Of a stretch of 64,000 nucleotides of DNA, positions 9,442 through 19,327 are shown piece after piece. A program made the translations under genes and the position numbers. Position 1 is the stretch's first letter. Each line of letters begins with the position of its first letter. The notes under the pieces are model-generated. The model was not told the DNA's origin, did no database searches, and worked only from the letters and a program-made list of their open reading frames with translations. Source of the stretch: Chlamydia pneumoniae TW-183 (GTDB taxonomy: Bacteria; Chlamydiota; Chlamydiia; Chlamydiales; Chlamydiaceae); the NCBI RefSeq assembly GCF_000007205.1, contig NC_005043.1:1161936-1225935 (forward strand), read 5' to 3'.

Positions 9442-9560
9442 GATTTGTAATTTGAGTGCGTAGAAAAAAAAGGAAAATTAGCTAAAACATCATTTTCCTG
9501 CAAGTTTGATTGTAAGCGGTTTAGAGGGAAAGAGAAAATAAAACAAAAATCCAAGGGTTT

Positions 9561-9589
9561 TTGTTTGCAAAAAACACTCTAACTATAGA
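9561..9589 (+). promoter_or_regulatory. Likely sigma-70-type promoter of tRNA-Leu
   Basis: TTGTTT at 9561-9566 and TATAGA at 9584-9589 are separated by 17 bases and lie about 40 bases upstream of the tRNA. The -35 half matches poorly after TTG. Confidence 0.4.
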
Positions 9590-9630
9590 GAATAAATGGG
9601 TCAGTTTCATGTCTTTGACAAAGATGCTCT

Positions 9631-9712
9631 GCCCAGGTGGTGAAATTGGTAGACACGCTGGATTTAGGATCCAGTGCTTTCGGGCATGTAGGTTCAAGTC
9701 CTATCCTGGGCA
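9631..9712 (+). tRNA. tRNA-Leu (anticodon UAG)
   Basis: An 82-base class II tRNA. The acceptor GCCCAGG (9631-9637) pairs with CCTGGGC (9705-9711), followed by discriminator A. The anticodon arm CTGGA/TCCAG encloses loop TTTAGGA, so the anticodon is TAG, reading CUN leucine codons. A long variable arm (GCTTTCGGGCATG region) and a GGTTCAAGTCC T-arm are present. No CCA is encoded. Confidence 0.96.
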
Positions 9713-9802
9713 TCTCCTTTTCTAATCTCTTTAAATCCACCTAAAATTTGCTATTCGTAGTAAAATAAAATCTAAGGGTTAGATTTTTTAGAGATCTTTA
9801 TT

Positions 9803-10102
9803 ATGAAGAAAGTCGTAACACTATCCATTATATTTTTCGCAACGTATTGTGCATCAGAGCTTAGTGCTGTAACTGTAGTGGCTGTGCCTTTATCAGAGGC
9901 TCCAGGGAAGATTCAAGTTCGTCCCGTCGTTGGTCTGCAATTTCAAGAAGAACAGGGTTCTGTGCCCTATAGTTTTTATTATCCTTATGACTATGGGTAT
10001 TACTATCCAGAGACTTATGGCTATACTAAAAATACAGGTCAAGAAAGTCGCGAATGTTATACCCGATTTGAAGATGGCACAATTTTTTATGAATGCGATT
10101 AG
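9803..10102 (+). CDS. Small Tyr-rich secreted protein
   Basis: The 99-residue product starts with a convincing signal peptide (MKKVVTLSIIFFATYCASELSA). The mature part has a Tyr/Pro-rich stretch (residues ~55-75, YYPYDYGYYYPETYGY) and two cysteines near the C terminus. No known domain was recognised. The Tyr-rich core suggests an envelope or surface protein, but this is inference. It overlaps the convergent xerD stop by four bases. Start chosen at the ATG that opens the signal peptide. Confidence 0.7.
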   Translation: MKKVVTLSIIFFATYCASELSAVTVVAVPLSEAPGKIQVRPVVGLQFQEEQGSVPYSFYYPYDYGYYYPETYGYTKNTGQESRECYTRFEDGTIFYECD

Positions 10103-11004
10103 AGATTCCTGGGGTGATGGGCAAGAAACTTCTCGATTAGAGAATCCGCGGCTACGTGAGTATACACTTCTGTAGAGGCGATGCGTGCGTGACCTAACAT
10201 CTCTTGAATGACGCGTAGGTCTGCCTTATTGTCTAATAGATGTGTAGCAAAGGCGTGTCGTAAGGAGTGGGGAGATACGGGCTTTGAGGTCACTTGCTTT
10301 GCGTAATTGTGAATACGGCGCCACACACAAGAGCGTTCGAGCTTGTGTCCCCGGGTAGAGAGGAAAAGATGATCTTCGTGAGGATTCTTTTTCTGGTATT
10401 GGTCTCGGAAAGGACAAAGGTACGCATCGATAGCTTCTCTTGCTCGAGATCCCAGAGGCACCAGTCGGGTTTTAGAACCTTTCCCGGTGACGCGGATGCA
10501 ATCATCAGAGACATGGCCTAAACGTAGGTCACAAAGTTCAGAAACCCGGACACCAGTTGAATATAGTGTGTGGAGAATGGCTGTATCACGAAAGGCTAGG
10601 TGTCGGGGGTTTTTCTCCATTTGGAGAGGAACCGCAAGTAGAGCATCGACTTCTTGAGGAGTCAGTACTGAAGGAAGGCGTTTCCATATTTTTGGGTGCT
10701 CTATTATTGGGGGATAGGGAAGAAGTTGCTGATCTTTTAAGAAGAGAAAAAATACTTTTAAAGCAATGAGCCTACGCGCTAACGTAGTCTCTGCTTCTTT
10801 ACGTCTATATAGTTCTTCAGCAAAGATATATACGCTGTTTTGTGAAATATCTTGGGGGGAGCTAATGGCACTTATGGTAAGGAAGGAAGAGATGTCTTGG
10901 CGGTAAGCCGCTATAGATTGTTGGCAAAGGCCGCGATCTACAGATAAAAACAATGAGAATTGTTCTAGAATCGTTGTGTGAAACTGAGTCGAGGGCATAG
11001 TCAT
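10099..11004 (-). CDS. xerD: XerD tyrosine recombinase
   Basis: XerD acts with XerC to resolve chromosome dimers at dif. Catalytic landmarks of the tyrosine recombinase family are visible: Arg in STGVRVSELCDL, HSLRHAFATHLL (His-x-x-Arg) and the nucleophilic Tyr in LGHARIASTEVYTHV. The N-terminal SAM-like core-binding domain is present. The frame is open to 11052, but the ATG at 11004 (MTMPSTQF) gives ~301 residues, close to the usual 298, and leaves room between this gene and divergent pgi. Family and role are secure; XerD rather than XerC is from length and chlamydial gene order. Confidence 0.88.
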   Translation of the reverse strand: MTMPSTQFHTTILEQFSLFLSVDRGLCQQSIAAYRQDISSFLTISAISSPQDISQNSVYIFAEELYRRKEAETTLARRLIALKVFFLFLKDQQLLPYPPIIEHPKIWKRLPSVLTPQEVDALLAVPLQMEKNPRHLAFRDTAILHTLYSTGVRVSELCDLRLGHVSDDCIRVTGKGSKTRLVPLGSRAREAIDAYLCPFRDQYQKKNPHEDHLFLSTRGHKLERSCVWRRIHNYAKQVTSKPVSPHSLRHAFATHLLDNKADLRVIQEMLGHARIASTEVYTHVAADSLIEKFLAHHPRNL

Positions 11005-11069
11005 ACTCGCTAACGAATGTAACTTTAGTATAGGGAGCGGAGCAATTTTCAAGCTACAGAGAGAAAACC

Positions 11070-12650
11070 ATGGAAAGAAAAAGATTTATAGATTGCGATT
11101 CAACAAAGATACTCCAAGAGCTTGCTTTAAATCCCCTAGACCTAACAGCTCCCGGGGTTTTATCTGCAGAGAGGATCAAGAAGTTTTCTTTGCTAGGAGG
11201 GGGATTTACCTTTAGCTTTGCTACCGAGCGTTTGGACGATGCTATTTTAGCTGCATTGATCTCATTAGCAGAAGAAAGGGGATTGCATGAGTCTATGTTA
11301 GCGATGCAGCAGGGGCAGGTCGTGAACTATATTGAAGGGTTTCCAAGTGAAATGCGACCTGCTCTGCACACTGCAACTCGGGCATGGGTAACCGACAGTT
11401 CATTTACAGGAGAAGCTGAAGATATCGCCGTAAGATCTCGGGTGGAGGCGCAACGGCTTAAGGATTTTTTAACCAAAGTGCGCAGCCAGTTCACGACCAT
11501 AGTGCAGATAGGAATCGGAGGGTCGGAGCTAGGCCCTAAGGCACTCTATCGGGCCCTTCGTGCGTACTGCCCTACAGATAAGCACGTACATTTCATATCC
11601 AATATAGATCCTGACAATGGCGCCGAGGTGTTAGATACCATAGATTGTGCTAAGGCTTTGGTAGTTGTAGTATCGAAGTCAGGGACTACAATAGAGACTG
11701 CAGTGAATGAGGCCTTTTTTGCAGATTATTTCGCGAAGAAGGGCTTGTCATTTAAGGATCATTTTATAGCAGTCACTTGTGAAGGCAGTCCTATGGATGA
11801 TACGGGTAAGTATCTAGAGGTCTTTCACCTTTGGGAGAGCATCGGAGGAAGATTTTCCTCTACCTCTATGGTTGGAGGTGTTGTTTTAGGTTTTGCTTAT
11901 GGCTTTGAGGTTTTTTTGCAATTACTTCAAGGAGCCTCAGCTATGGATCAAATTGCTTTGCAACCGAACGCTAGGGAGAATCTCCCTATGCTTTCAGCTT
12001 TGATTAGCATTTGGAATCGAAATTTCTTAGGCTATCCCACAGAAGCTGTCATTCCTTATTCTTCAGGTTTGGAGTTTTTCCCAGCGCATTTGCAGCAGTG
12101 TTGCATGGAATCTAACGGGAAAAGCATTGCCCAAGATGGTAGAAGGGTAGGATTTTCTACGAGCCCTGTCATTTGGGGTGAGCCGGGAACCAACGGACAG
12201 CATTCTTTTTTCCAATGCCTTCATCAGGGTACAGACATTATTCCTGTAGAGTTTATAGGTTTTGAAAAGAGCCAAAAGGGTGAGGATATCTCATTTCAAG
12301 GAACTACATCTTCACAAAAGCTTTTTGCCAATATGATTGCTCAGGCGATTGCCTTAGCATGTGGCTCTGAAAATACAAATCCGAATAAGAATTTTGATGG
12401 AAACCGTCCTTCTTCGGTTTTAGTGTCTAGCCAGCTGAATCCGTATTCTCTTGGGGAATTACTTTCTTACTATGAGAATAAAATCGTATTTCAAGGGTTC
12501 TGTTGGGGGATTAATTCTTTTGATCAGGAAGGGGTCTCCTTGGGTAAGGCATTGGCAAACCGTGTTTTAGAGTTGCTTGAGGGGGCGGATGCTTCCAATT
12601 TCCCTGAAGCTGCATCGTTGTTAACGCTTTTTAACATCAAGTTTAGGTAA
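11070..12650 (+). CDS. pgi: Glucose-6-phosphate isomerase
   Basis: This cytoplasmic enzyme interconverts glucose-6-phosphate and fructose-6-phosphate. Family signatures are present: the phosphate-binding SKSGTTIET, the substrate region GGRFSSTS, the catalytic-glutamate region GEPGTNGQHSFFQ and the C-terminal Lys region (NSFDQEGVSLGK). Length 526 residues is normal. A GAGAG ribosome site precedes the ATG. It is followed by a hairpin terminator and then by ltuA. Confidence 0.96.
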   Translation: MERKRFIDCDSTKILQELALNPLDLTAPGVLSAERIKKFSLLGGGFTFSFATERLDDAILAALISLAEERGLHESMLAMQQGQVVNYIEGFPSEMRPALHTATRAWVTDSSFTGEAEDIAVRSRVEAQRLKDFLTKVRSQFTTIVQIGIGGSELGPKALYRALRAYCPTDKHVHFISNIDPDNGAEVLDTIDCAKALVVVVSKSGTTIETAVNEAFFADYFAKKGLSFKDHFIAVTCEGSPMDDTGKYLEVFHLWESIGGRFSSTSMVGGVVLGFAYGFEVFLQLLQGASAMDQIALQPNARENLPMLSALISIWNRNFLGYPTEAVIPYSSGLEFFPAHLQQCCMESNGKSIAQDGRRVGFSTSPVIWGEPGTNGQHSFFQCLHQGTDIIPVEFIGFEKSQKGEDISFQGTTSSQKLFANMIAQAIALACGSENTNPNKNFDGNRPSSVLVSSQLNPYSLGELLSYYENKIVFQGFCWGINSFDQEGVSLGKALANRVLELLEGADASNFPEAASLLTLFNIKFR

Positions 12651-12676
12651 AAATTACACTATCCTTTCATAAGTCT

Positions 12677-12699
12677 ACCTCAGAGAGAGGTTTTTCTTA
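12677..12699 (+). terminator. Rho-independent terminator after pgi
   Basis: ACCTC (12677-12681) pairs with GAGGT (12687-12691) around AGAGA, followed by a T-rich run (TTTTTCTT). The stem is short but position and T tail fit. Confidence 0.5.
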
Positions 12700-12723
12700 A
12701 GGTTCTTTATTGTCCGTCTGTGA

Positions 12724-12729
12724 TATAAT
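12724..12729 (+). promoter_or_regulatory. Consensus -10 element of ltuA
   Basis: A perfect TATAAT lies 36 bases upstream of the ltuA start codon. No good -35 is visible 16-18 bases upstream (GGTTCT/GTTCTT), as is common for late chlamydial genes. Confidence 0.5.
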
Positions 12730-12764
12730 GCTCCTTTGGATTTGGAAAAATTTGTGAGGATAGG

Positions 12765-12908
12765 ATGTTTTTCATTGCAGTACGCTCTCGTGGATTTTTA
12801 GATATTCATGGTATTTTAGCCGCTCGTAAGGGTAAGCAAGTAGTGAAATCTACTGCGGGCGCATGGATAGGGTCTCGTGGCGCCGTATTCTACAGCCTGG
12901 TTTCGTAA
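12765..12908 (+). CDS. ltuA: LtuA, late transcription unit A small basic protein
   Basis: A 47-residue protein ([16 protein letters not shown] at the N terminus, ending AVFYSLVS) preceded by a GAGGATAGG ribosome site. It matches my memory of LtuA from C. trachomatis: the same start, the [10 protein letters not shown] motif and the FY-LVS end. LtuA mRNA appears late, when reticulate bodies turn into elementary bodies; its biochemical role is unknown. Gene order pgi-ltuA is conserved in Chlamydia. The protein is basic (Arg/Lys spread throughout), so nucleic acid contact is possible but unproven. Confidence 0.85.
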
Positions 12909-12942
12909 TTTTAAATAAAATATTCCGTATCTTTGTTGAAAT

Positions 12943-14523
12943 ATGCCAGGTTCTGTGTCATCACCTCCTTTGTCTCCTGTAATTGTCCGTGAAAGGGTCC
13001 CATCCTCTTCAGGATCCGACCTCATACAGCCTCATGCTGTTTTAAAGATCTCCATCCTAATTTTTGCGCTTGTGACAATTTTAGGAATTGTTCTTGTAGT
13101 GTCTAGTGCTTTAGGAGCTCTTCCTAGTTTAGTTTTGACGGTTTCTGGTTGTATTGCAATAGCTGTAGGCCTGATTGGTTTAGGGATTCTTGTGACACGG
13201 CTGATTCTCTCTACGATCAGAAAAGTAGATGCCATGGGTTATGATGCTGCGGTCAAAGAAGAGCAGTATTTGTCACGTATCAGAGAATTAGAGTCTGAAA
13301 ATAGAGAGATTAGAGATAGAAATCGTGCTGTCGAAGATCAGTGTGCCCATTTATCCGAAGAGAACAAGGACCTTAGGGATCCCGAATATCTACATGGAAT
13401 GACTGAAAGGCTCATTGCGAGCTTAGAAATAGAGAATCAAGCTCTCGTAGCTGAGAACATTCTTCTCAAAGACTGGAATGCAAGCCTATCTAGAGATTTC
13501 CGCGCATATAAGCAAAAATTTCCTCTTGGGGCATTAGAACCCTGGAAAGAAGATATTGCATGTATCATGGAACAAAATCTCTTTTTAAAACCGGAATGTA
13601 TCGCGATGGTTAAGTCTCTTCCATTAGAGACGCAACGGCTGTTTTTATATCCAAAAGGATTTCAGTCTTTAGTTAATCGATTTGCTCCGCGGTCTCGCTT
13701 TTTCCAGACTCCAAAGTATGAATATAACAGTAGGAATGAAAATGAGGACGGAAAGGTAGCCGCAGTGTGCGCCCGTTTGAAAAAAGAATTCTTCAGTGCT
13801 GTTTTAGGAGCCTGTAGTTACGAAGAACTAGGGGGCATTTGTGAAAGAGCAGTAGCACTTAAAGAGACGTTGCCATTGCCTGAAGCTGTCTATGATACCC
13901 TAGTTCAGGAGTTCCCAAATCTTCTTACTGCTGAGAGTTTATGGAAAGAATGGTGCTTCTATTCCTATCCCTACCTTCGTCCCTATCTTTCTGTGGATTA
14001 CTGTAAGAGGTTATTTGTACAACTTTTTGAGGAACTCTGCCTAAAGCTTTTTACAACGGGATCTCCAGAAGACCAAGCTTTGGTTCGCCTTTTCTCTTAC
14101 TATAGGAATCATATTCCCGCAGTCTTGGCCTCATTTGGTTTGCCCCCGCCTGAGACAGGGGGGTCTGTATTTGTATTGCTACCAAAACAAGAAAACCTTC
14201 TTTGGAGTCAAATTGAGGTGCTGGCTACAAGGTATCTCAAAGATACCTTCGTGAGAAACTCAGAATGGACGGGCTCTTTCGAGATGATGTTTTCTTATAA
14301 CGAGATGTGTAAGGAGATCTCCGAAGGAAGGATTCGTTTTGCTGAAGACTATGAAACGAGGCATTCCGAAGAATTCCCTCCTTCCCCTCTCTCTGAAGAA
14401 GGAGAGGGCGAAGAATTCCTTCCTCCTTGCTCTGAAGAAGAGGTTTCGGTTCTTGAGCGCCCAGATCTAGATGTAGACTCTATGTGGGTCTGGCATCCGC
14501 CGGTCCCTAAGGGACCTCTTTAA
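12943..14523 (+). CDS. Inclusion membrane (Inc)-type protein, probably Cpn1027
   Basis: The 526-residue product has a paired hydrophobic region at about residues 31-90 (ISILIFALVTILGIVLVVSS, short turn, then LVLTVSGCIAIAVGLIGLG), the bilobed hallmark of chlamydial Inc proteins, which enter the inclusion membrane through type III secretion. It is followed by a coiled coil (~105-155, Glu/Arg-rich) and a large helical cytosolic domain ending in an acidic, Pro-rich tail. The gene order matches Cpn1027, which I recall as an inclusion membrane protein reported to bind host Caprin2 and GSK3-beta; that link is from memory of the literature. No strong ribosome site precedes the ATG. Confidence 0.75.
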   Translation: MPGSVSSPPLSPVIVRERVPSSSGSDLIQPHAVLKISILIFALVTILGIVLVVSSALGALPSLVLTVSGCIAIAVGLIGLGILVTRLILSTIRKVDAMGYDAAVKEEQYLSRIRELESENREIRDRNRAVEDQCAHLSEENKDLRDPEYLHGMTERLIASLEIENQALVAENILLKDWNASLSRDFRAYKQKFPLGALEPWKEDIACIMEQNLFLKPECIAMVKSLPLETQRLFLYPKGFQSLVNRFAPRSRFFQTPKYEYNSRNENEDGKVAAVCARLKKEFFSAVLGACSYEELGGICERAVALKETLPLPEAVYDTLVQEFPNLLTAESLWKEWCFYSYPYLRPYLSVDYCKRLFVQLFEELCLKLFTTGSPEDQALVRLFSYYRNHIPAVLASFGLPPPETGGSVFVLLPKQENLLWSQIEVLATRYLKDTFVRNSEWTGSFEMMFSYNEMCKEISEGRIRFAEDYETRHSEEFPPSPLSEEGEGEEFLPPCSEEEVSVLERPDLDVDSMWVWHPPVPKGPL

Positions 14524-14780
14524 TCACCTAGAGTTCTATTTTCAGAATCTTCATAGTAGTAATTTTCCTAAGATATAAGGTCTTAAATGAGTTCTAGAGG
14601 TTTTAGGATCTTTTTGGAGAGCTTGTTGTGGGTTTAAAATCTTGATAAGAAGATATCCTAGTGTTTAGAAACCCAAAAATTTAGGGTTTGATGAATTGGA
14701 GTCTCGAAACGACTTTTTTTTCAATTTCTTGTTTTGTTTCTACTTAAAGACTATAGTGATTTTTTTTGAAGGGGGTGCGT

Positions 14781-15767
14781 ATGGCATTCAAAGAGGTCGT
14801 TCGTGTTGCTGTCACAGGAGGCAAAGGGCAGATTGCGTATAATTTTTTATTTGCATTAGCCCATGGAGATGTTTTTGGAGTGGATCGTGGTGTAGATTTA
14901 CGGATCTATGATGTGCCGGGTACAGAGAGAGCTCTCTCAGGGGTGCGTATGGAGCTCGATGACGGTGCATATCCTCTTTTACATCGTCTGCGTGTGACGA
15001 CATCGTTAAACGACGCTTTTGATGGTATCGATGCGGCGTTTCTGATAGGTGCTGTGCCTCGTGGACCCGGTATGGAGCGAGGAGATCTTTTAAAGCAAAA
15101 TGGTCAGATCTTTTCGTTACAGGGGGCCGCTTTAAATACAGCAGCAAAAAGAGATGCTAAGATTTTTGTTGTAGGGAACCCTGTCAATACGAATTGCTGG
15201 ATTGCTATGAAACATGCTCCCAGATTGCATCGGAAAAATTTCCATGCGATGTTACGCTTGGATCAGAATCGCATGCATAGCATGCTCGCTCATCGTGCTG
15301 AGGTTCCTCTAGAGGAGGTCTCCCGTGTTGTCATCTGGGGAAATCATTCTGCAAAGCAGGTTCCTGACTTCACACAAGCACGTATCTCAGGGAAACCCGC
15401 AGCCGAGGTTATCGGAGATCGAGATTGGTTGGAAAACATTTTAGTACACTCCGTGCAGAATCGTGGAAGCGCTGTAATTGAAGCAAGAGGGAAATCTTCG
15501 GCAGCATCCGCATCTCGAGCACTTGCCGAGGCCGCGCGATCTATTTTTTGTCCTAAAAGTGACGAGTGGTTTTCTTCTGGAGTGTGTTCGGATCATAATC
15601 CTTATGGTATTCCTGAAGACTTGATTTTTGGTTTTCCATGTCGTATGTTGCCTTCTGGAGATTATGAAATCATTCCTGGATTGCCTTGGGAGCCTTTTAT
15701 CAGAAATAAGATTCAAATTTCCCTGGATGAAATTGCTCAGGAAAAAGCTAGCGTGTCTTCGTTATAA
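14781..15767 (+). CDS. mdh: Malate dehydrogenase
   Basis: Cytosolic-type malate dehydrogenase, interconverting malate and oxaloacetate with NAD(H) in the truncated chlamydial TCA cycle. Visible motifs: the nucleotide-binding [18 protein letters not shown], substrate-loop arginines in [22 protein letters not shown], and the catalytic His in WGNHSAKQ with the partner Asp in LRLDQNRM. The frame also opens at a TTG at 14766, but the ATG at 14781 follows GGGGGTG at a good distance and matches the family N terminus. About 328 residues, normal length. Confidence 0.93.
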   Translation: MAFKEVVRVAVTGGKGQIAYNFLFALAHGDVFGVDRGVDLRIYDVPGTERALSGVRMELDDGAYPLLHRLRVTTSLNDAFDGIDAAFLIGAVPRGPGMERGDLLKQNGQIFSLQGAALNTAAKRDAKIFVVGNPVNTNCWIAMKHAPRLHRKNFHAMLRLDQNRMHSMLAHRAEVPLEEVSRVVIWGNHSAKQVPDFTQARISGKPAAEVIGDRDWLENILVHSVQNRGSAVIEARGKSSAASASRALAEAARSIFCPKSDEWFSSGVCSDHNPYGIPEDLIFGFPCRMLPSGDYEIIPGLPWEPFIRNKIQISLDEIAQEKASVSSL

Positions 15768-15790
15768 GCACAATGTTGTGGGGAGTAAGT

Positions 15791-16612
15791 ATGAGACAAT
15801 CATTCGATGAATTAAGTCAAAATGCATTTAAAAATATTTTTAATAAACAGAGGTTCTGCTTTATTTTCTGCAGTCTCTGTTGCTTTGGTTTTGTGTTTGC
15901 ATTGTTTCTGAAGCTCTGCTCACGGCTGGCTCCTGAAATTTCTTTGTCGACATTAGGTTTGGGAGCTTTTTTCTGTGCCTTTAGTGTGATTTGCGCTTCA
16001 GCGATTATCGTGCAATTTTTATTGCATAAGGAGTCTCAAGGAGAAACGAGTAAGCTCTGCTGTGCTATTAAGAACACCTGGTCTTCCTTATGGCTTTCTC
16101 TTCTTGTATCGATGCCGTTCTTCATTGCTATGGTCGCCGTAGTCACTGTAGCTATGCTCTCTTCTTTTTTAGGATCTCTTCCTTGGGTGGGTAAGTTATT
16201 CCATACAGTGTTGATTTTCATTCCTTATCTATCGGCAACGGCACTGATTTTACTTTTTTTAGGTTCTTTTAGCTGTTTGTTTTTCTGCATTCCGGTTCTC
16301 CATAATCAAGAGTCTATAGACTATAGGAAATTGCTAGAGTGTTTTCGTGGGAATATCCTTCGGCAGTTTATAGGGGTGGTGATTGCTTTGGTTCCTTTAG
16401 CCCTATGCAGTTGGTTAGCTTTAGATTCTTTTTATTTGATGACACATCTTGTTGAAATTGCAGATATACATACCTGGTCATTTCTAGCTCAGATGTTTGT
16501 GCTTATTGTTCCTATTGCTTTGATTTTAACTCCTGCGGTTTCCTTCTTCTTTAACTTTTCTTTTAGCTTTTACCTTGCAAAGCAAGAAGAAGAGAAAGCC
16601 CTTGTTAAATAG
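15791..16612 (+). CDS. Six-helix integral membrane protein
   Basis: The ~273-residue protein has about six hydrophobic segments (for example FIFCSLCCFGFVFALFLK, LLVSMPFFIAMVAVVTVAML, LIFIPYLSATALILLFLGSF and a C-terminal VLIVPIALILTPAVSFFF). No transporter signature was recognised. A GGGGAG ribosome site favours the ATG at 15791 over that at 15773. It lies just downstream of mdh and may be co-transcribed; its 3' end overlaps the convergent flavoprotein gene by eight bases. Confidence 0.65.
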   Translation: MRQSFDELSQNAFKNIFNKQRFCFIFCSLCCFGFVFALFLKLCSRLAPEISLSTLGLGAFFCAFSVICASAIIVQFLLHKESQGETSKLCCAIKNTWSSLWLSLLVSMPFFIAMVAVVTVAMLSSFLGSLPWVGKLFHTVLIFIPYLSATALILLFLGSFSCLFFCIPVLHNQESIDYRKLLECFRGNILRQFIGVVIALVPLALCSWLALDSFYLMTHLVEIADIHTWSFLAQMFVLIVPIALILTPAVSFFFNFSFSFYLAKQEEEKALVK

Positions 16613-17651
16613 TAAATAGAAATTCTTTAGCAATATAAGCTGTAGATTTTCGTAGAACTGCCTGAGCGAGCATGTCTCCTGTAATCCCGTGATACAGGAG
16701 TCCTTTCGACCCGAGTCCTCCTAAGAACCAGAGTTTTTCCCTAATCCTAGAGATGACAGGAAGACGTGATTTGCTAGAAGAGCGCATGCCAGCATAACAG
16801 TGCAGGACTTGAGCATCTTTAAGTCCTGGAAATAGCGAGAGCACAGGAGGCATGATTTCCTGATAGGCAATAGCGGGATCAGGAGTCTCTTCGGGTTGGT
16901 TGTGTTCGAAAGTCGCCCCTAAAATGCAGGTATTCTTTTGTGTATTGGCGACCATATATTTATGAGCATTGATACTGAATGAGAGCATGGCAAGATCTTT
17001 AGGCCAACTGATCTCCAGCAACTGTCCTTTTACTTTATTTACCGGCATGTCTTTAAGTTCAGGAAGAATCGAGGCGTTGGCTCCTGGAGTCACTATGATA
17101 TGATCATAGAACTCTTCAATATCGGCAAGGTCCTCAATGAGCTCATCATAGAATTGTGTCCCTAATTTCATGCAGGCGTCAGCCAATCCCTGAATATAGA
17201 GATCATTATTTAGAGTTACCCCACTCTTTATGAATAGTGCTCCGAGATTTGGGGGGATGACCATACTGGGAATGGAGATTTCGCAACGAGCCTTCTCCCA
17301 CCATTCGACTTCTTTGGGGAATTCTTCAACACGCTCCGTGAATAGCTGAGCTTGATCCTCGTCAATTGCCGGTCTTAAGATCCCTTGAGAAATCACAATA
17401 GGTACGTTGAGGGCTTTACTAGCTTCTGTGATTAACGCGTGTGTAGCATTGATTCCTTGATCTGCCAGGGGAGGCTTGAGAGCTTTTTTCCCCGTGAAAG
17501 CATGGAGGAGTCCTGAAGACATTCCAGAGGCTCCTTCTCCTAAGGGAATAGGATCAAAGAGATCGATAGTTGCAGTCCCCTGGGAGTGGAGAAGCAGATG
17601 CCAAGTTACAGAGAGTCCTGCATATCCTGCTCCTAAAACGGCTATACGCAT
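16605..17651 (-). CDS. FAD-dependent D-amino-acid oxidase/dehydrogenase family protein (CT375-like)
   Basis: The 348-residue protein begins with a dinucleotide-binding fold (MRIAVLGAGYAGLSVTWHLL, GxGxxG) and ends with a second conserved FAD contact region (FLGGLGSKGLLYHG), as in DAO-family enzymes such as DadA, glycine oxidase or MnmC C-domains. The likely reaction is oxidative deamination of an amino acid, with FAD. Chlamydial annotation calls it a predicted D-amino acid dehydrogenase; substrate is not evident from sequence. It lies next to the arginine-agmatine operon but about 200 bases separate it, with a strong hairpin in between. Confidence 0.75.
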   Translation of the reverse strand: MRIAVLGAGYAGLSVTWHLLLHSQGTATIDLFDPIPLGEGASGMSSGLLHAFTGKKALKPPLADQGINATHALITEASKALNVPIVISQGILRPAIDEDQAQLFTERVEEFPKEVEWWEKARCEISIPSMVIPPNLGALFIKSGVTLNNDLYIQGLADACMKLGTQFYDELIEDLADIEEFYDHIIVTPGANASILPELKDMPVNKVKGQLLEISWPKDLAMLSFSINAHKYMVANTQKNTCILGATFEHNQPEETPDPAIAYQEIMPPVLSLFPGLKDAQVLHCYAGMRSSSKSRLPVISRIREKLWFLGGLGSKGLLYHGITGDMLAQAVLRKSTAYIAKEFLFTI

Positions 17652-17820
17652 AAAGTGTACCTTAAATCAAGTATCGTTACATAGACCTTGTCTTGAGAAT
17701 AAGAGAATAAGGGATAAAAGAACAGGGGGGAATCTCTCTGATTGGGAGATAAAAATGTAGAAGATGAAAACCTGATTCTTAAGGGTGAATTTTTTACTAT
17801 AGAGAAGAGAATTAGGGAGA

Positions 17821-17843
17821 CCCCCACGGCATAAGCCGTGGGG
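17821..17843 (-). terminator. Hairpin after aaxC, likely terminator of the aax operon
   Basis: CCCCACGGC at 17822-17830 pairs perfectly with GCCGTGGGG at 17835-17843 around ATAA, 17 bases past the aaxC stop. There is no T run on the minus side, so it may act as an mRNA 3' stabiliser as well. Confidence 0.6.
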
Positions 17844-17859
17844 AAGGATGAAAGTTTAA

Positions 17860-19317
17860 TTAAATTTTGATTCTTCCTGTTGAGAATAGGAAGATCGCTG
17901 TCAGCGCAAGAAGGCCTATGAAAGTCATTCCTACAATTTCTTTTTTAGCAAAGAATGTCTTAGCATTTTTCTTCTTTTTCCCTGCGTCTATATAGAAGGG
18001 GATGCCAAGAGCTAAAAGAACTAAGGCCATAAAGAGGTATTTTAGACCTCCTGCATAGATAAGCCATAGAGAGTAAACCACTCCCAGGATACCAGTTATC
18101 ATTGCCAAAGGGGCTTTAATAGACCCTTTTTTAGGATATGTTTTGCTTTTGCTAAGTTTAAAGAGAAAGGCAGCACTCGCTAGATACGCAGGGAGAACCA
18201 TGACCCCCGTGATGCTGAGCATAGTATTCCAAGCATTCGAAGAAAAGTAAACAAGGAGCATGGCGAGCTGCATCACAGAGCTCGTAATGTATAGGGAGAC
18301 GCTGGGAGATTTCTCTTTATTTTCTATAGTGAAGATCTCAGGGAAGGTGCCATTTTTAGCTGCTGAGAAGGGGATTTCTGCAACGATGATCGTCCAGGAT
18401 AACCAGCTAGATAAAACAGCAATAATCAGGCCGACATTCATGAGCACTTCTCCCCATTTCCCTACGAGGATGTCGAGGACACCAGCTGTAGAGGGATTGG
18501 GGATGTTCGCTAGTTGATGTTGGAAGAGCGAGCCAAAAGGTAATAAAGAAAATAAGATGTAGATTGTTAGGCAACCTAAAAATCCTAAGACTGTAGCTTG
18601 CCCTACAGAGAGAGGATTTTTTGCTCGTCCAGACATCACCACGGCACCTTCGATTCCTATAAATGCCCATAGGGTGACCAACATAGTCCCTTTAAGTTGT
18701 GAACTTACGGATCCTAAACTCGGTTGGGCTTTTGTTACGGCATGTCCCCAAAAATCTGTTTTGAAAACAGCGAGCTTGAAGAAGAACGCAGTCAGGATAA
18801 TGAAGATGATTAGAGGGATGATTTTAAATATAGTTCCGATGACGTTGATTATCGATGCTTGACGGATTCCTTTCAGAACTATGAAGTTGAACACCCAGAT
18901 AAGAATGGAGCCTCCTAAAATAGCAGGTAGGGTATTTCCTCCTTGGAAGTAGGGAGGGAAGAAGTAGTTTAGAGCATCCATAGTAATTACGGCATATCCC
19001 ACATTACCGAAGATTTGACAAAGCCAATATCCCCAGCCGATGGTGAATCCTATGTAGGGGCCGAAACCTTCTCTACTGTACATGTAGATCCCTTCCTTAA
19101 GGTCGGGACGTATTGTAGAGAGGATCCTAAACGTATTTGCGATAAAGAACATGCCGAAGCCAGTGAGTATCCAAGATAGGATTACGGCACCAGCTCCTGC
19201 TGTCGCTGCCATGTTTTGGGGGAGGCTGAAAATCCCTCCCCCAATTATGGAACTGACTACCATACCCGCAAGGGCTATGGTCCCTAAATTTTTTGAGGAT
19301 TTAGTCCTTGAGGTCAT
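17860..19317 (-). CDS. aaxC: AaxC, arginine/agmatine antiporter
   Basis: A 485-residue inner-membrane protein of the APC superfamily with about 12 hydrophobic segments. The first helix shows the family motif [20 protein letters not shown], where the unwound GGG binds the amino-acid carboxylate. It exchanges external arginine for internal agmatine, completing the path aaxA (outer membrane) - aaxC (inner membrane) - aaxB (cytosol). It is the last gene of the aaxA-aaxB-aaxC set, with 10 bases between aaxB and aaxC. Often annotated arcD. The reading frame is intact, which matters because some chlamydiae carry broken aax genes. Confidence 0.92.
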   Translation of the reverse strand: MTSRTKSSKNLGTIALAGMVVSSIIGGGIFSLPQNMAATAGAGAVILSWILTGFGMFFIANTFRILSTIRPDLKEGIYMYSREGFGPYIGFTIGWGYWLCQIFGNVGYAVITMDALNYFFPPYFQGGNTLPAILGGSILIWVFNFIVLKGIRQASIINVIGTIFKIIPLIIFIILTAFFFKLAVFKTDFWGHAVTKAQPSLGSVSSQLKGTMLVTLWAFIGIEGAVVMSGRAKNPLSVGQATVLGFLGCLTIYILFSLLPFGSLFQHQLANIPNPSTAGVLDILVGKWGEVLMNVGLIIAVLSSWLSWTIIVAEIPFSAAKNGTFPEIFTIENKEKSPSVSLYITSSVMQLAMLLVYFSSNAWNTMLSITGVMVLPAYLASAAFLFKLSKSKTYPKKGSIKAPLAMITGILGVVYSLWLIYAGGLKYLFMALVLLALGIPFYIDAGKKKKNAKTFFAKKEIVGMTFIGLLALTAIFLFSTGRIKI

Positions 19318-19327
19318 GAAAGTCTCC

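Noticed and set aside
14669..14689. AAACCC/GGGTTT hairpin upstream of mdh
   Set aside because: Only a 6-bp AT-flanked stem without T run; could be chance, so not listed as a terminator.
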